A stretch of 6,740 nucleotides of DNA from an uncultured Desulfobacca sp. (GCA_937958145.1 CALGOE010000170.1:1-6740); one strand, 5' to 3'; counted from the first letter of the stretch, positions 1 to 6,440 are shown. The notes: a model not told the origin generated them from the sequence alone. A program made the numbers and translations.

Positions 1-44
1 TGGACATAATCTCCTGACCAACCCAGCAAATCGACCGTTCCATC

Positions 45-72
45 TTGACAGGTTGCAGGCTTCCGGTATACC
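45..72 (+). promoter_or_regulatory. weak distal sigma70-like promoter with overlapping palindrome
   Basis: A perfect -35 hexamer TTGACA (45-50) is followed after 16 nt by TATACC (67-72), which matches four of six bases of the -10 consensus. The -10 candidate lies inside a perfect 10-bp palindrome, CGGTATACCG (64-73). If the promoter is real, the palindrome could be an operator that blocks it. The promoter at 111-140 is the better match, so this one is secondary or fortuitous. Confidence 0.2.
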
Positions 73-100
73 GTCAAAATAGTGAATATCTTTGCAACCT
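50..100. repeat. 8-bp inverted repeat AGGTTGCA / TGCAACCT
   Basis: AGGTTGCA at 50-57 is perfectly inverted as TGCAACCT at 93-100, with 35 nt between the arms and the palindrome CGGTATACCG in the middle. The right arm ends about 11 nt before the -35 of the promoter at 111-140, so the pair could be a two-site operator for a dimeric regulator or a cruciform-forming element. A second pair of the same 7-mer core lies at 258-264 and 334-340. Confidence 0.4.
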
Positions 101-110
101 TTGCCGTGGT

Positions 111-140
111 TTGCCAGTTGCCTCGCGGGTGTGGTATAAT
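111..140 (+). promoter_or_regulatory. predicted sigma70 promoter of the hdrCBA operon
   Basis: The -35 hexamer TTGCCA (111-116, five of six consensus bases) and a perfect -10 TATAAT (135-140) are separated by 18 nt. A TG at 132-133 one base before the -10 makes it an extended -10 promoter. Transcription would start near 147, leaving a leader of about 280 nt before the hdrC start codon. No other gene start lies between this promoter and hdrC, so the operon is the likely target. Confidence 0.5.
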
Positions 141-185
141 CGCCGGGATGGTAGGAATTTCTGGTTCGGGCCGCATATGCGATGG

Positions 186-206
186 CGGCACGGTCTGCCG
201 GCTTTT
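186..206 (+). terminator. weak hairpin followed by a short T run in the leader
   Basis: CGGCA (186-190) pairs with TGCCG (196-200) around a 5-nt loop and is followed by GCTTTT, with the T run at 203-206. It lies about 40-60 nt after the predicted transcription start, where an attenuator would be expected. The stem is short and the T run has only four bases, so termination would be weak at best. Confidence 0.15.
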
Positions 207-256
207 CCCCTCTGGCGGCGATAGTGGGCGGATCCTGGTCGCCATTGGCGGTGTAA

Positions 257-341
257 ATGCAACCCCGGGCAGGTAAGCCGTGGGCCAGGGGGCGGCAGGG
301 GAAAGAGGAGTCGTCTTCTGCCGTCGGTGTTTGGGTTGCAT
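257..341 (+). ncRNA. nested stem-loop in the predicted 5' leader (possible cis-regulatory RNA)
   Basis: ATGCAACCC (257-265) is perfectly complementary to GGGTTGCAT (333-341), giving a 9-bp closing stem. Inside it, GGCGGCAG (291-298) pairs with CTGCCGTC (318-325) with one G-U pair. That stem continues into AAGA (303-306) / TCTT (314-317) after a 4-nt bulge, leaving a 7-nt loop. The element lies between the predicted promoter and hdrC, which is the usual place for a riboswitch or protein-binding leader. It does not match the cobalamin, SAM, c-di-GMP, fluoride or ZTP riboswitch consensus motifs I compared by eye. GC-rich DNA forms chance stems easily, but the 9-bp closing helix is harder to dismiss. 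Confidence 0.35.
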
Positions 342-388
342 AGTCACTGCCGTCTCCCCCACGGACGGAACTAGAGCTGGAATCTGGA

Positions 389-418
389 ACCCCTCACCTG
401 TTGATTCATTCTTGGGGT
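389..418 (+). promoter_or_regulatory. possible hairpin sequestering the hdrC ribosome binding site
   Basis: ACCCC (389-393) is complementary to GGGGT (414-418), leaving a 20-nt loop. The right arm is part of GGGGTAAGG (414-422), the only Shine-Dalgarno-like purine run just before the hdrC ATG at 426. When paired, this helix would hide much of the binding site. It is only 5 bp with a large loop, so it would need help from a protein or from the upstream leader structure. Confidence 0.22.
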
Positions 419-425
419 AAGGCCC

Positions 426-1013
426 ATGGGAGCTACTGAATATAGTGGTTTAGAGCCACAATTTACCTTAAGCGACGAGATCCTCCGGGATCGTCAGATC
501 TGTGTGACCGATTGTTATCAATGCGCCAAGTGTTCGGCCGGCTGTCCGCTCACCTTTGCCATGGACCTGTTGCCCCATGCCATCATCCGCTTGGCCGGTC
601 TGGGACAAACAGACGCTGTGCTGGGCAGCAACACCATCTGGGTCTGCTCGGCCTGTGAGACCTGCACGACCCGCTGCCCCAATGACATCGATATTGCCGG
701 GGTCATGGATTACCTCAAAGAGCGGGCTGTCCGGACGGGGCGACCGGTGCCACAACCCCAGGTTTTGGCTTTCCACCGGGCCTTTCTGGATAATATCCGC
801 TTGGCAGGGGGACGTCTCAACGAGCCTCTTTTACTGGGGTTATATATGCTGAAGAGCGGGCAGGGACTCAAAAAGGTGCAGACTGGGGAGCTGCTGGAGG
901 ACCTGCGGCTGGGCATTAGGATGTTCCAGAAAGGACGGCTGAGTCTGAAGCCGCCCCGGCGTGTGCAGCAGCTTGAGGCCCTGGCGAAACTCTGGCGCCA
1001 ACCCAAAGCATAG
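426..1013 (+). CDS. hdrC: HdrC: heterodisulfide reductase iron-sulfur subunit C
   Basis: HdrC passes electrons between HdrA and the disulfide-reducing subunit HdrB in the cytoplasmic HdrABC complex. The 195-residue protein has two classic CxxCxxCxxxCP motifs, each binding a [4Fe-4S] cluster: C30, C33, C36, C40 and C74, C77, C80, C84. An extra cysteine, C26, precedes the first. Length and motif layout fit soluble HdrC. There is no membrane segment, so this is not the membrane-bound HdrDE/DsrMK type. The C-terminal 80 residues are basic and helical, as is usual, and probably contact HdrB. The ATG at 426 is preceded by GGGGTAAGG, a moderate ribosome binding site at short spacing, which a 5-bp hairpin may cover. 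The first gene of the operon, it ends 9 nt before hdrB. Family assignment is firm; the metabolic partner is unknown. Confidence 0.95.
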   Translation: MGATEYSGLEPQFTLSDEILRDRQICVTDCYQCAKCSAGCPLTFAMDLLPHAIIRLAGLGQTDAVLGSNTIWVCSACETCTTRCPNDIDIAGVMDYLKERAVRTGRPVPQPQVLAFHRAFLDNIRLAGGRLNEPLLLGLYMLKSGQGLKKVQTGELLEDLRLGIRMFQKGRLSLKPPRRVQQLEALAKLWRQPKA

Positions 1014-1022
1014 GAAGACGGC

Positions 1023-1874
1023 ATGAAGGTCTCATATTATCCGGGTTGTTCCTTGGAGCACAGTGCCCGGGATTACCAGGAATCCATCCACGCCGTGGCA
1101 ACGCTGCTCAACATCGACCTGGAAGAGGTCCCCGATTGGAATTGCTGCGGCGCCACGGCCGCGCACAGCATAGATGAACATCTGGCCCTGACCTTGGCGG
1201 CCCGGAATCTTATCCAGGCCGAACACCTGAGGCAGGACGTGGTGGTACCGTGCGCGCTGTGTTTCAATCGACTGAAAGTGGCGGAGCACACCCTCGTCCA
1301 TCAGCCGGCGGCTTTACCCGAAATGTCTTATCAAGGTGCCATTAAGATCTGGGATCTGCTGGATTATCTGACCCAGCCGGCGCGGCTGGAGCAGATTCAG
1401 GCCAAGATTGTCAGACCACTCCGTGAACTGCGCACCGTCTGCTACTATGGCTGTGTGGTTGCCCGCCCGCCGAAAATAACCCAACGGCCGGATTATGAAA
1501 ATCCAACAAATATGGACCGGCTGGTTAAAATATTGGGGGGTGCCCCTTATCCTTGGTCTTACAAGACTGACTGCTGCGGTGCCGGCTTCACCATCTCGCG
1601 GCCGGATATTATCGATACGTTGGTGCAAAAGCTCTATGACCGGGCTCTGGCGGCGGGGGCGGAGTGTATCATCGTGTCCTGCCAGATGTGTCAGGCCAAC
1701 TTAGACCTTCCCCAGGAACGCATCTCCCGGAAAACCGGCACGGCCTATTACCTGCCGGTCTTGTATTTTACCGAACTGATCGGTTTGGCTTTGGGGCATC
1801 CCGAGGTTACGACGTGGCTAAGCCGACATTTCGTCGATCCGCGGCCTTTGCTGCAGCGGCGAGGTCTGCTTTAA
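1023..1874 (+). CDS. hdrB: HdrB: heterodisulfide reductase catalytic subunit B (two CCG domains)
   Basis: HdrB is the subunit that cleaves or forms the disulfide substrate (CoM-S-S-CoB in methanogens). In sulfate reducers and syntrophs the substrate is unsettled, with DsrC-type proteins among the proposals. The 283-residue sequence has both cysteine-rich CCG repeats: C9, C41-C42, C77, C80 and C144, C184-C185, C220, C223. Spacings are C-x31-CC-x34-C-x2-C and C-x39-CC-x34-C-x2-C, close to the family pattern that binds two noncubane [4Fe-4S] clusters. C140 is an extra cysteine four residues before the second set. All ten motif cysteines are present, so the protein should be active. The ATG at 1023 follows AGGAAG (1012-1017), a good ribosome binding site that overlaps the hdrC stop codon, so the two genes are probably translationally coupled. 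No signal peptide or membrane helix is seen. Confidence 0.95.
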   Translation: MKVSYYPGCSLEHSARDYQESIHAVATLLNIDLEEVPDWNCCGATAAHSIDEHLALTLAARNLIQAEHLRQDVVVPCALCFNRLKVAEHTLVHQPAALPEMSYQGAIKIWDLLDYLTQPARLEQIQAKIVRPLRELRTVCYYGCVVARPPKITQRPDYENPTNMDRLVKILGGAPYPWSYKTDCCGAGFTISRPDIIDTLVQKLYDRALAAGAECIIVSCQMCQANLDLPQERISRKTGTAYYLPVLYFTELIGLALGHPEVTTWLSRHFVDPRPLLQRRGLL

Positions 1875-1902
1875 GGTGTGCGACAGAAAGACCCCTTGTG
1901 GT

Positions 1903-1923
1903 AATCCAATAAGAAACAGGATT
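1903..1923 (+). promoter_or_regulatory. small hairpin overlapping the hdrA ribosome binding site
   Basis: In the 53-nt gap between hdrB and hdrA, AATCC (1903-1907) pairs with GGATT (1919-1923) around an 11-nt loop. The right arm overlaps CAGG (1917-1920), the only Shine-Dalgarno-like sequence before the hdrA ATG at 1928. It might tune HdrA output relative to HdrB and HdrC. The stem is short and AU-containing, so the effect would be slight. Confidence 0.15.
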
Positions 1924-1927
1924 TCTC

Positions 1928-4900
1928 ATGTCGACTGAGAAAAAACGCAGCATCGGCGCAGTCATGGTGGTGGGCGGCGGCATTGCCGGCCTGCAGGCGG
2001 CGCTTGATACCGCCAATGCCGGCTTCAAAGTCTTTCTGGTGGAAAAGGATATCTCCCTCGGCGGCATCATGGCCAAGCTGGACAAGACTTTTCCCACCAA
2101 CGACTGTTCCACCTGTATGATTTCTCCCAAGCTCATTGAAGTGGGCATGCACCCGGATATCGAGGTTATCACCCAGGCCGAAGTGGAGGATATCGCTGGG
2201 GAACCGGGGAATTTCACCGTTACCCTGCATCAGGCCCCTCGTTATATTGATCTGGCAAAGTGCACTGCCTGCGGCGATTGTGCCAAGGTCTGCCCCGTGG
2301 ACATGCCGGCGGAATTTGACGAAGGTCTGGGAGTGCGACGGGCTGCTTACCGTCATTTTCCGCAAACCATCCCCGCCCAGTTCGCCATTAAAAAATTGGA
2401 TCGGGCTCCCTGTGTCACCACCTGTCCGGCCACTCTGAAGGTGCAGGGCTATGTGCAGTTGATTAAGGTGGGCAAATATGAAGAAGCCGTCAGGCTCATT
2501 ATGGAGGAGCTGCCCCTGCCGGGGGTTATCGGCCGGGTCTGCCCCCACCCCTGTGAAAGTGCCTGCCGACGCCGGGAAATGGATGAGGCCATCGCCATCT
2601 GTGACCTAAAGCGGTTTGCGGCGGATCAGGTGGATCTGAGCAAGCTTCCCATTCCCAAAGTTCCCAAAAAGAGGAAAAAGGTCGCCATCATCGGTTCCGG
2701 CCCGGCGGGTCTGTCCTGTGCTTATCATTTGGCCCGGCGGGGCTACCCCTGCACCATCTTTGAGGCCCTGCCGGTGGCGGGCGGCATGCTGCGGGTGGGT
2801 ATTCCTGATCATCGTCTGCCGAAAGATATCCTGGAAAAAGAAATTGCTTACATCCAGCGCTGGGGGGTAAAAATCCTGACCAACAAGGCCCTGGGCCGAG
2901 ACCTGACCCTGGATGGACTCTTTCAGGAAGGCTATAAAGCCGTCTTTTTGGGCCTGGGTTGTCACGTCGGCACCCCCTTGGGTATTCCCGGAGAAGAGGC
3001 CGAGGGCGTCTTGGAAGGGGTTGAGTTGCTGCGCCGCCTGGCTTTAGGCCAAAGCGTCCGGGTCGGGAAAAAGGCGTTGGTGGTGGGCGGCGGCAACGTG
3101 GCCTTTGACGTGGCCCGGAGCCTCAGACGCTTGGGGTCGGAAGCCGTGATCGTCTATCGCCGTTCCCGGGAGGAGATGCCGGCCAACCCCGAGGAAGTGG
3201 CGGACGCTGAGCGGGAAGGCCTTAAAATGGAATTTCTGGCCGCACCGCAGGAGGTCTTGGTCAAAAACGGCGCCGTAGTCGGTTTGCGGTGCCTCCGGAT
3301 GGCCCTGGGGGAAGCTGACGCCTCCGGTCGCCGGCGGCCTGTCCCCATCCCGGGCTCGGAGTTTACCCTGGCGGGGGATATGGTAGTAGCGGCGGTCGGC
3401 CAGCGGCCCGATCTGGACTGTCTGGAAGGCAGCGGCATTCAACTCACCCGCTGGGGGACGATTGAAGCCGATCCCATTACCTATATGACCTCCCGTCCCG
3501 GGGTTTTTGCGGCCGGCGACGTCCAGGTGGGCCCCTGGATTGCCATCGGTGCCGTAGCCGGGGGGCGGGAAGCAGCGGAGTCCATCGACCGCTTTCTGCA
3601 GGGACAGGACCTCACTGCCGGCCGCGGCATGAGCACCGCGGCCCAGGCTATGCAAAATTGGGTTGATATCCCTCTGACCGAAGAGAAACAGGCCCGGGAA
3701 CCCATGCCGCTGCTGCCGGTGGACCAATGCCTGGCCAGTTTTGCTGAAGTGAGAAAAGGTTACAGCGAGGAGCAGGCCCGCCGGGAGGCCGAACGCTGTC
3801 TCAACTGCGCCGTCTGCTCCGAGTGTATGCAATGTGTCCAGGCCTGTAAACCCGGGGCCGTGGACCATGGCCAGCAGGCCAAAAAACTGGCCCTCCAGGT
3901 CGGGGCGGTTATTCTGGCGCCGGGCTATCGGCCGTTTGATGCCCGGCGCAAGGCTGAATATGGTTATAAGCGGTATGCCAATGTCGTCACGGCGCTGGAA
4001 TTCGAACGTCTCCTGGCGGCCACGGGTCCGACCATGGGCCACGTGCAGCGGCCCTCGGATGGGCGCCCGCCCACCAGGATCGCCTGGATCCAATGCGTCG
4101 GTTCCCGGGATAAGGCCGCGGGACGGGATTATTGTTCCTCGGTCTGCTGCATGTATGCCACCAAACAGGCCATTATTGCCAAGGAGCACGATGCCAAGGT
4201 GGCGCCGACCATCTTCTTCATCGACATGCGCGCCCACGGCAAAGGGTTTGACCGCTATTATGAACGGGCCCAGGAAAACGGCGTGCGCTACCTCCGCTCC
4301 ATGGTCTCTCGGGTAGCGGAAAACCCCCAAAGCAAGAATCTGGAAATTACTTACGTCGATGCCAACGGCGCCATCCAGAGCGAAGAATTCGATCTGGTCG
4401 TGCTGTCAGTGGGGCTGGACGCCCATCCCGAGGCGGTAGCCATGGGCCGGCGTCTCGGCCTGGAAGTCAATCCCTGGAACTTTGCGGTCAGTCAGCCCTA
4501 TGCCGAAGTGGCCACCTCCCGGCCCGGGATTTTCACCTGCGGCGTTTATCAGGCCCCCAAGGATATTCCTGAAACCGTGGCCCAGGCCTTGTCGGCGGCG
4601 GCCTCGGCCGCGGCTTTATTGGCCGACGCCCAGGGGACCATGTTGACCTCCAGGACCTACCCACCGGAACGGGATGTCTCGGGGGAGGACCCCCGGGTCG
4701 GGGTCTTTGTCTGCCACTGCGGCATCAATATCGCCGGCGTGGTGGACGTCCCGGCAGTAACCGAGTATGTCAAAACCCTGCCCCACGTGGTCTACGCCGA
4801 TCATCTTACCTTTACCTGTGCCACGGATTCCCTGGAAAAAATCAGGCAGGTGGCCCAGGAGCAGCGCCTGAACCGCGTGGTGGTGGCAGCCTGCAGCCCC

Positions 4901-6361
4901 CGTACCCATGAGCCTTTATTCCAGGAAAACCTCCGCCAGGTGGGTCTGAATAAATATCTCTTCGAGATGGCCAATATCCGGGATCAGGATTCCTGGGTCC
5001 ATCAGGCCGAGCCGGAGAAAGCAACGGCTCTGGCCAAGGATCTCATCCGCATGGCCGTGGGACGGGCTTTGAATCTGGAGCCCTTCCAGGAAACGACGTT
5101 TCAGGTTGTCCCCCGGGGTCTGGTCATAGGAGGGGGTCTGGCCGGTTTGCATGCAGCCCTGACCCTGGCGGCAGCCGGTTACGAGAGCACCATTGTGGAG
5201 AAAGAACCGGAATTGGGCGGCTTGGCCCGTCGCCCCCACTGCAATCGGGATGGCCAAGCGGTCTCGGCCTACTTGGCTGAGATTCTGCAACAGGTGCAGC
5301 AGCATCCCCGCATCCAGGTTTTAACGGGGGCTCAGGTCACGGACTTCCGGGGGCATCTGGGCAAGTTTATCAGCGGGGTCCGCACCAATGACGGCCAACG
5401 CCTGGAAATTGCCCATGGGGCCACTATCCTGGCACCCGGGGCCGTGGAGTATCGGCCGACTGAATACCTTTATGGGCGCTCAGAGAGGATTTTGACCCAC
5501 CTGGACCTGGAGGAGAAGCTGGCAACCGGTCAGCACCTGCCCAAGGGCAGTACGGTGGTCATGATTCAGTGTGTGGGATCCCGGGAGCCGGAATTCCCCT
5601 ACTGCTCCCGTGTCTGTTGCACGAACTCGGTCAATGATGCCATCCGCCTCAAAGAACACGATCCAACGGCCAAGGTCATCATCCTGTACCGGGATATCCG
5701 CACCTTTGGTTTTAATGAATTGGCCTATCAGCGAGCCCGCAGCTTGGGGGTCCGCTTTCTCCGCTTTGAACGGGATCGCAAGCCGGAGGTGGCCCTCTCC
5801 GGCCAGCGCTTGCAGGTGACGGTCTTTGATCAAAATATTCGCCAATCGGTGGCTATTCCCGCCGATTACCTGATCCTGGCGGCGGCTTTCCGGCCCAGCC
5901 CGGGTTTGGCCGAAGTGGCCCGCATTTATAAACTTCCCGCGGATATGGATGGCTTCTTTTTGGAGGCCCATGTCAAACTGCGGCCCCTGGATTTTGCCAG
6001 CAGCGGCTTTTTCCTGGCCGGTCTGGCCCATGGCCCCAAATTCACGGAAGAGGTCATTGCCCAGGGGCAGGGCGCCGCGGCCCGGGCCCTGGGTATCCTG
6101 GCCCAGAAGACCATGGAAGTCAGCGGCGCGGTGGCCTACGTCAATACCGGGGACTGTGTCCGCTGCCTCAATTGCCTGCGGGTCTGCCCTTACGGGGCGC
6201 CTCAATTCGATCCGGACGTGGCCCGGGTGGCCATTGATCCGGCTGCCTGCCAGGGCTGCGGCATCTGTTGTGCTACCTGCCCGGCATTGGCCATCGATAT
6301 CAAACACAGCCGTGACCGCCAATTCGCCGGCATGCTTAAGGCCTTGGAAGGCCTCTCTTAG
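1928..6361 (+). CDS. hdrA: HdrA-type flavoprotein: two HdrA cores with an inserted GltD-like NAD(P)H module
   Basis: This 1477-residue protein is the electron-distributing flavoprotein of the Hdr complex. Residues 1-155 and 620-900 form a first HdrA core: FAD motif G16-x-G18-x-x-G21, C60/C63, a [4Fe-4S] set C112/C115/C118/C122, a second set C630/C633/C636/C640, and the HdrA signature IQCVGSR with C723, C736, C740, C741. Residues about 156-575 are an inserted GltD/NfnB-like module with Cys 162, 166, 205, 209, 213, FAD motif G256-x-G258-x-x-G261, NAD(P)H motif G387-x-G389-x-x-A392 followed by YRRS at 410-413, and a C-terminal FAD motif with AAGD near 528. Residues 921-1050 match the HdrA N-terminal domain (C929, C931, C964, C989). 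Residues 1064-1395 form a second FAD core (G1068-x-G1070-x-x-G1073; C1215, C1226, C1230, C1231). Residues 1410-1451 are a two-cluster ferredoxin. The second core lacks the internal ferredoxin, and D1021 replaces a usually conserved cysteine. No membrane segment is seen. CAGG lies 7 nt before the ATG. The HdrA family is certain; bifurcation with NAD(P)H is inference. Confidence 0.95.
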   Translation: MSTEKKRSIGAVMVVGGGIAGLQAALDTANAGFKVFLVEKDISLGGIMAKLDKTFPTNDCSTCMISPKLIEVGMHPDIEVITQAEVEDIAGEPGNFTVTLHQAPRYIDLAKCTACGDCAKVCPVDMPAEFDEGLGVRRAAYRHFPQTIPAQFAIKKLDRAPCVTTCPATLKVQGYVQLIKVGKYEEAVRLIMEELPLPGVIGRVCPHPCESACRRREMDEAIAICDLKRFAADQVDLSKLPIPKVPKKRKKVAIIGSGPAGLSCAYHLARRGYPCTIFEALPVAGGMLRVGIPDHRLPKDILEKEIAYIQRWGVKILTNKALGRDLTLDGLFQEGYKAVFLGLGCHVGTPLGIPGEEAEGVLEGVELLRRLALGQSVRVGKKALVVGGGNVAFDVARSLRRLGSEAVIVYRRSREEMPANPEEVADAEREGLKMEFLAAPQEVLVKNGAVVGLRCLRMALGEADASGRRRPVPIPGSEFTLAGDMVVAAVGQRPDLDCLEGSGIQLTRWGTIEADPITYMTSRPGVFAAGDVQVGPWIAIGAVAGGREAAESIDRFLQGQDLTAGRGMSTAAQAMQNWVDIPLTEEKQAREPMPLLPVDQCLASFAEVRKGYSEEQARREAERCLNCAVCSECMQCVQACKPGAVDHGQQAKKLALQVGAVILAPGYRPFDARRKAEYGYKRYANVVTALEFERLLAATGPTMGHVQRPSDGRPPTRIAWIQCVGSRDKAAGRDYCSSVCCMYATKQAIIAKEHDAKVAPTIFFIDMRAHGKGFDRYYERAQENGVRYLRSMVSRVAENPQSKNLEITYVDANGAIQSEEFDLVVLSVGLDAHPEAVAMGRRLGLEVNPWNFAVSQPYAEVATSRPGIFTCGVYQAPKDIPETVAQALSAAASAAALLADAQGTMLTSRTYPPERDVSGEDPRVGVFVCHCGINIAGVVDVPAVTEYVKTLPHVVYADHLTFTCATDSLEKIRQVAQEQRLNRVVVAACSPRTHEPLFQENLRQVGLNKYLFEMANIRDQDSWVHQAEPEKATALAKDLIRMAVGRALNLEPFQETTFQVVPRGLVIGGGLAGLHAALTLAAAGYESTIVEKEPELGGLARRPHCNRDGQAVSAYLAEILQQVQQHPRIQVLTGAQVTDFRGHLGKFISGVRTNDGQRLEIAHGATILAPGAVEYRPTEYLYGRSERILTHLDLEEKLATGQHLPKGSTVVMIQCVGSREPEFPYCSRVCCTNSVNDAIRLKEHDPTAKVIILYRDIRTFGFNELAYQRARSLGVRFLRFERDRKPEVALSGQRLQVTVFDQNIRQSVAIPADYLILAAAFRPSPGLAEVARIYKLPADMDGFFLEAHVKLRPLDFASSGFFLAGLAHGPKFTEEVIAQGQGAAARALGILAQKTMEVSGAVAYVNTGDCVRCLNCLRVCPYGAPQFDPDVARVAIDPAACQGCGICCATCPALAIDIKHSRDRQFAGMLKALEGLS

Positions 6362-6363
6362 AA

Positions 6364-6389
6364 AAGCCCGGAGCGCGTCGCCAGGGCTT
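6364..6389 (+). other. stem-loop just after the hdrA stop
   Basis: AAGCCC (6364-6369) is perfectly complementary to GGGCTT (6384-6389) with a 14-nt loop. No T run follows, so it is not a standard intrinsic terminator. It could protect the 3' end of the operon mRNA or be fortuitous. Confidence 0.25.
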
Positions 6390-6440
6390 GTGCAATCCTC
6401 AGGGAGAGGAATCAATCTTGGGGGCCACTGATAAGAGGAC

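Larger units (their letters stand above)
1..425. other. gene-free upstream region of the hdr operon
   Basis: I see no convincing gene here. The open frames at 82-276 (GTG start) and on the reverse strand at 74-262 have no good ribosome binding site and no recognisable motif, and their translations are rich in Gly, Arg and Pro, as expected from GC-rich noncoding DNA. The stretch instead contains promoter-like hexamers, a 10-bp palindrome, four copies of GGTTGCA/TGCAACC and several stems, described separately. It therefore looks like a regulatory region with a long 5' leader for the operon. Confidence 0.6.

Noticed and set aside
1..15. Possible start of a divergent minus-strand gene: AGGAG (reverse of 11-15) followed by ATG (reverse of 5-7)
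   Set aside because: Only seven bases of possible coding sequence are inside the window and the spacing is short (3 nt). It would matter if an open frame continues to the left, which cannot be seen here.
82..276. 64-codon forward frame in the upstream region with a GTG start
   Set aside because: It begins before the best promoter, has no Shine-Dalgarno and its translation looks like translated noncoding DNA.
257..368. Cobalamin riboswitch suggested by GGTG and CACTGCC-like bases
   Set aside because: The B12-box and core order of the cobalamin riboswitch are not present; only short fragments match by chance.
1871..2548. 225-codon minus-strand frame across the hdrB-hdrA junction
   Set aside because: It overlaps the clear HdrA N-terminus and has no motif; treated as a shadow.
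4094..4151. Possible selenocysteine (in-frame TGA) at the HdrA cysteine motif, as in some HdrA proteins
   Set aside because: All positions in the motif are ordinary cysteine codons (for example TGC at 4094-4096) and no in-frame TGA occurs.
3044..4330. 428-codon open frame on the minus strand inside hdrA
   Set aside because: It is antisense to the GltD-like module and first HdrA core, whose motifs are unmistakable. Its translation shows no recognisable domain; GC-rich third positions create such long antisense frames.
1928..6361. Possible assembly chimera of two genes, given the unusual 1477-residue HdrA
   Set aside because: The reading frame is unbroken, codon use is uniform, and the junctions fall at domain linkers with HdrA-type sequence on both sides. 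A real fusion is more likely.
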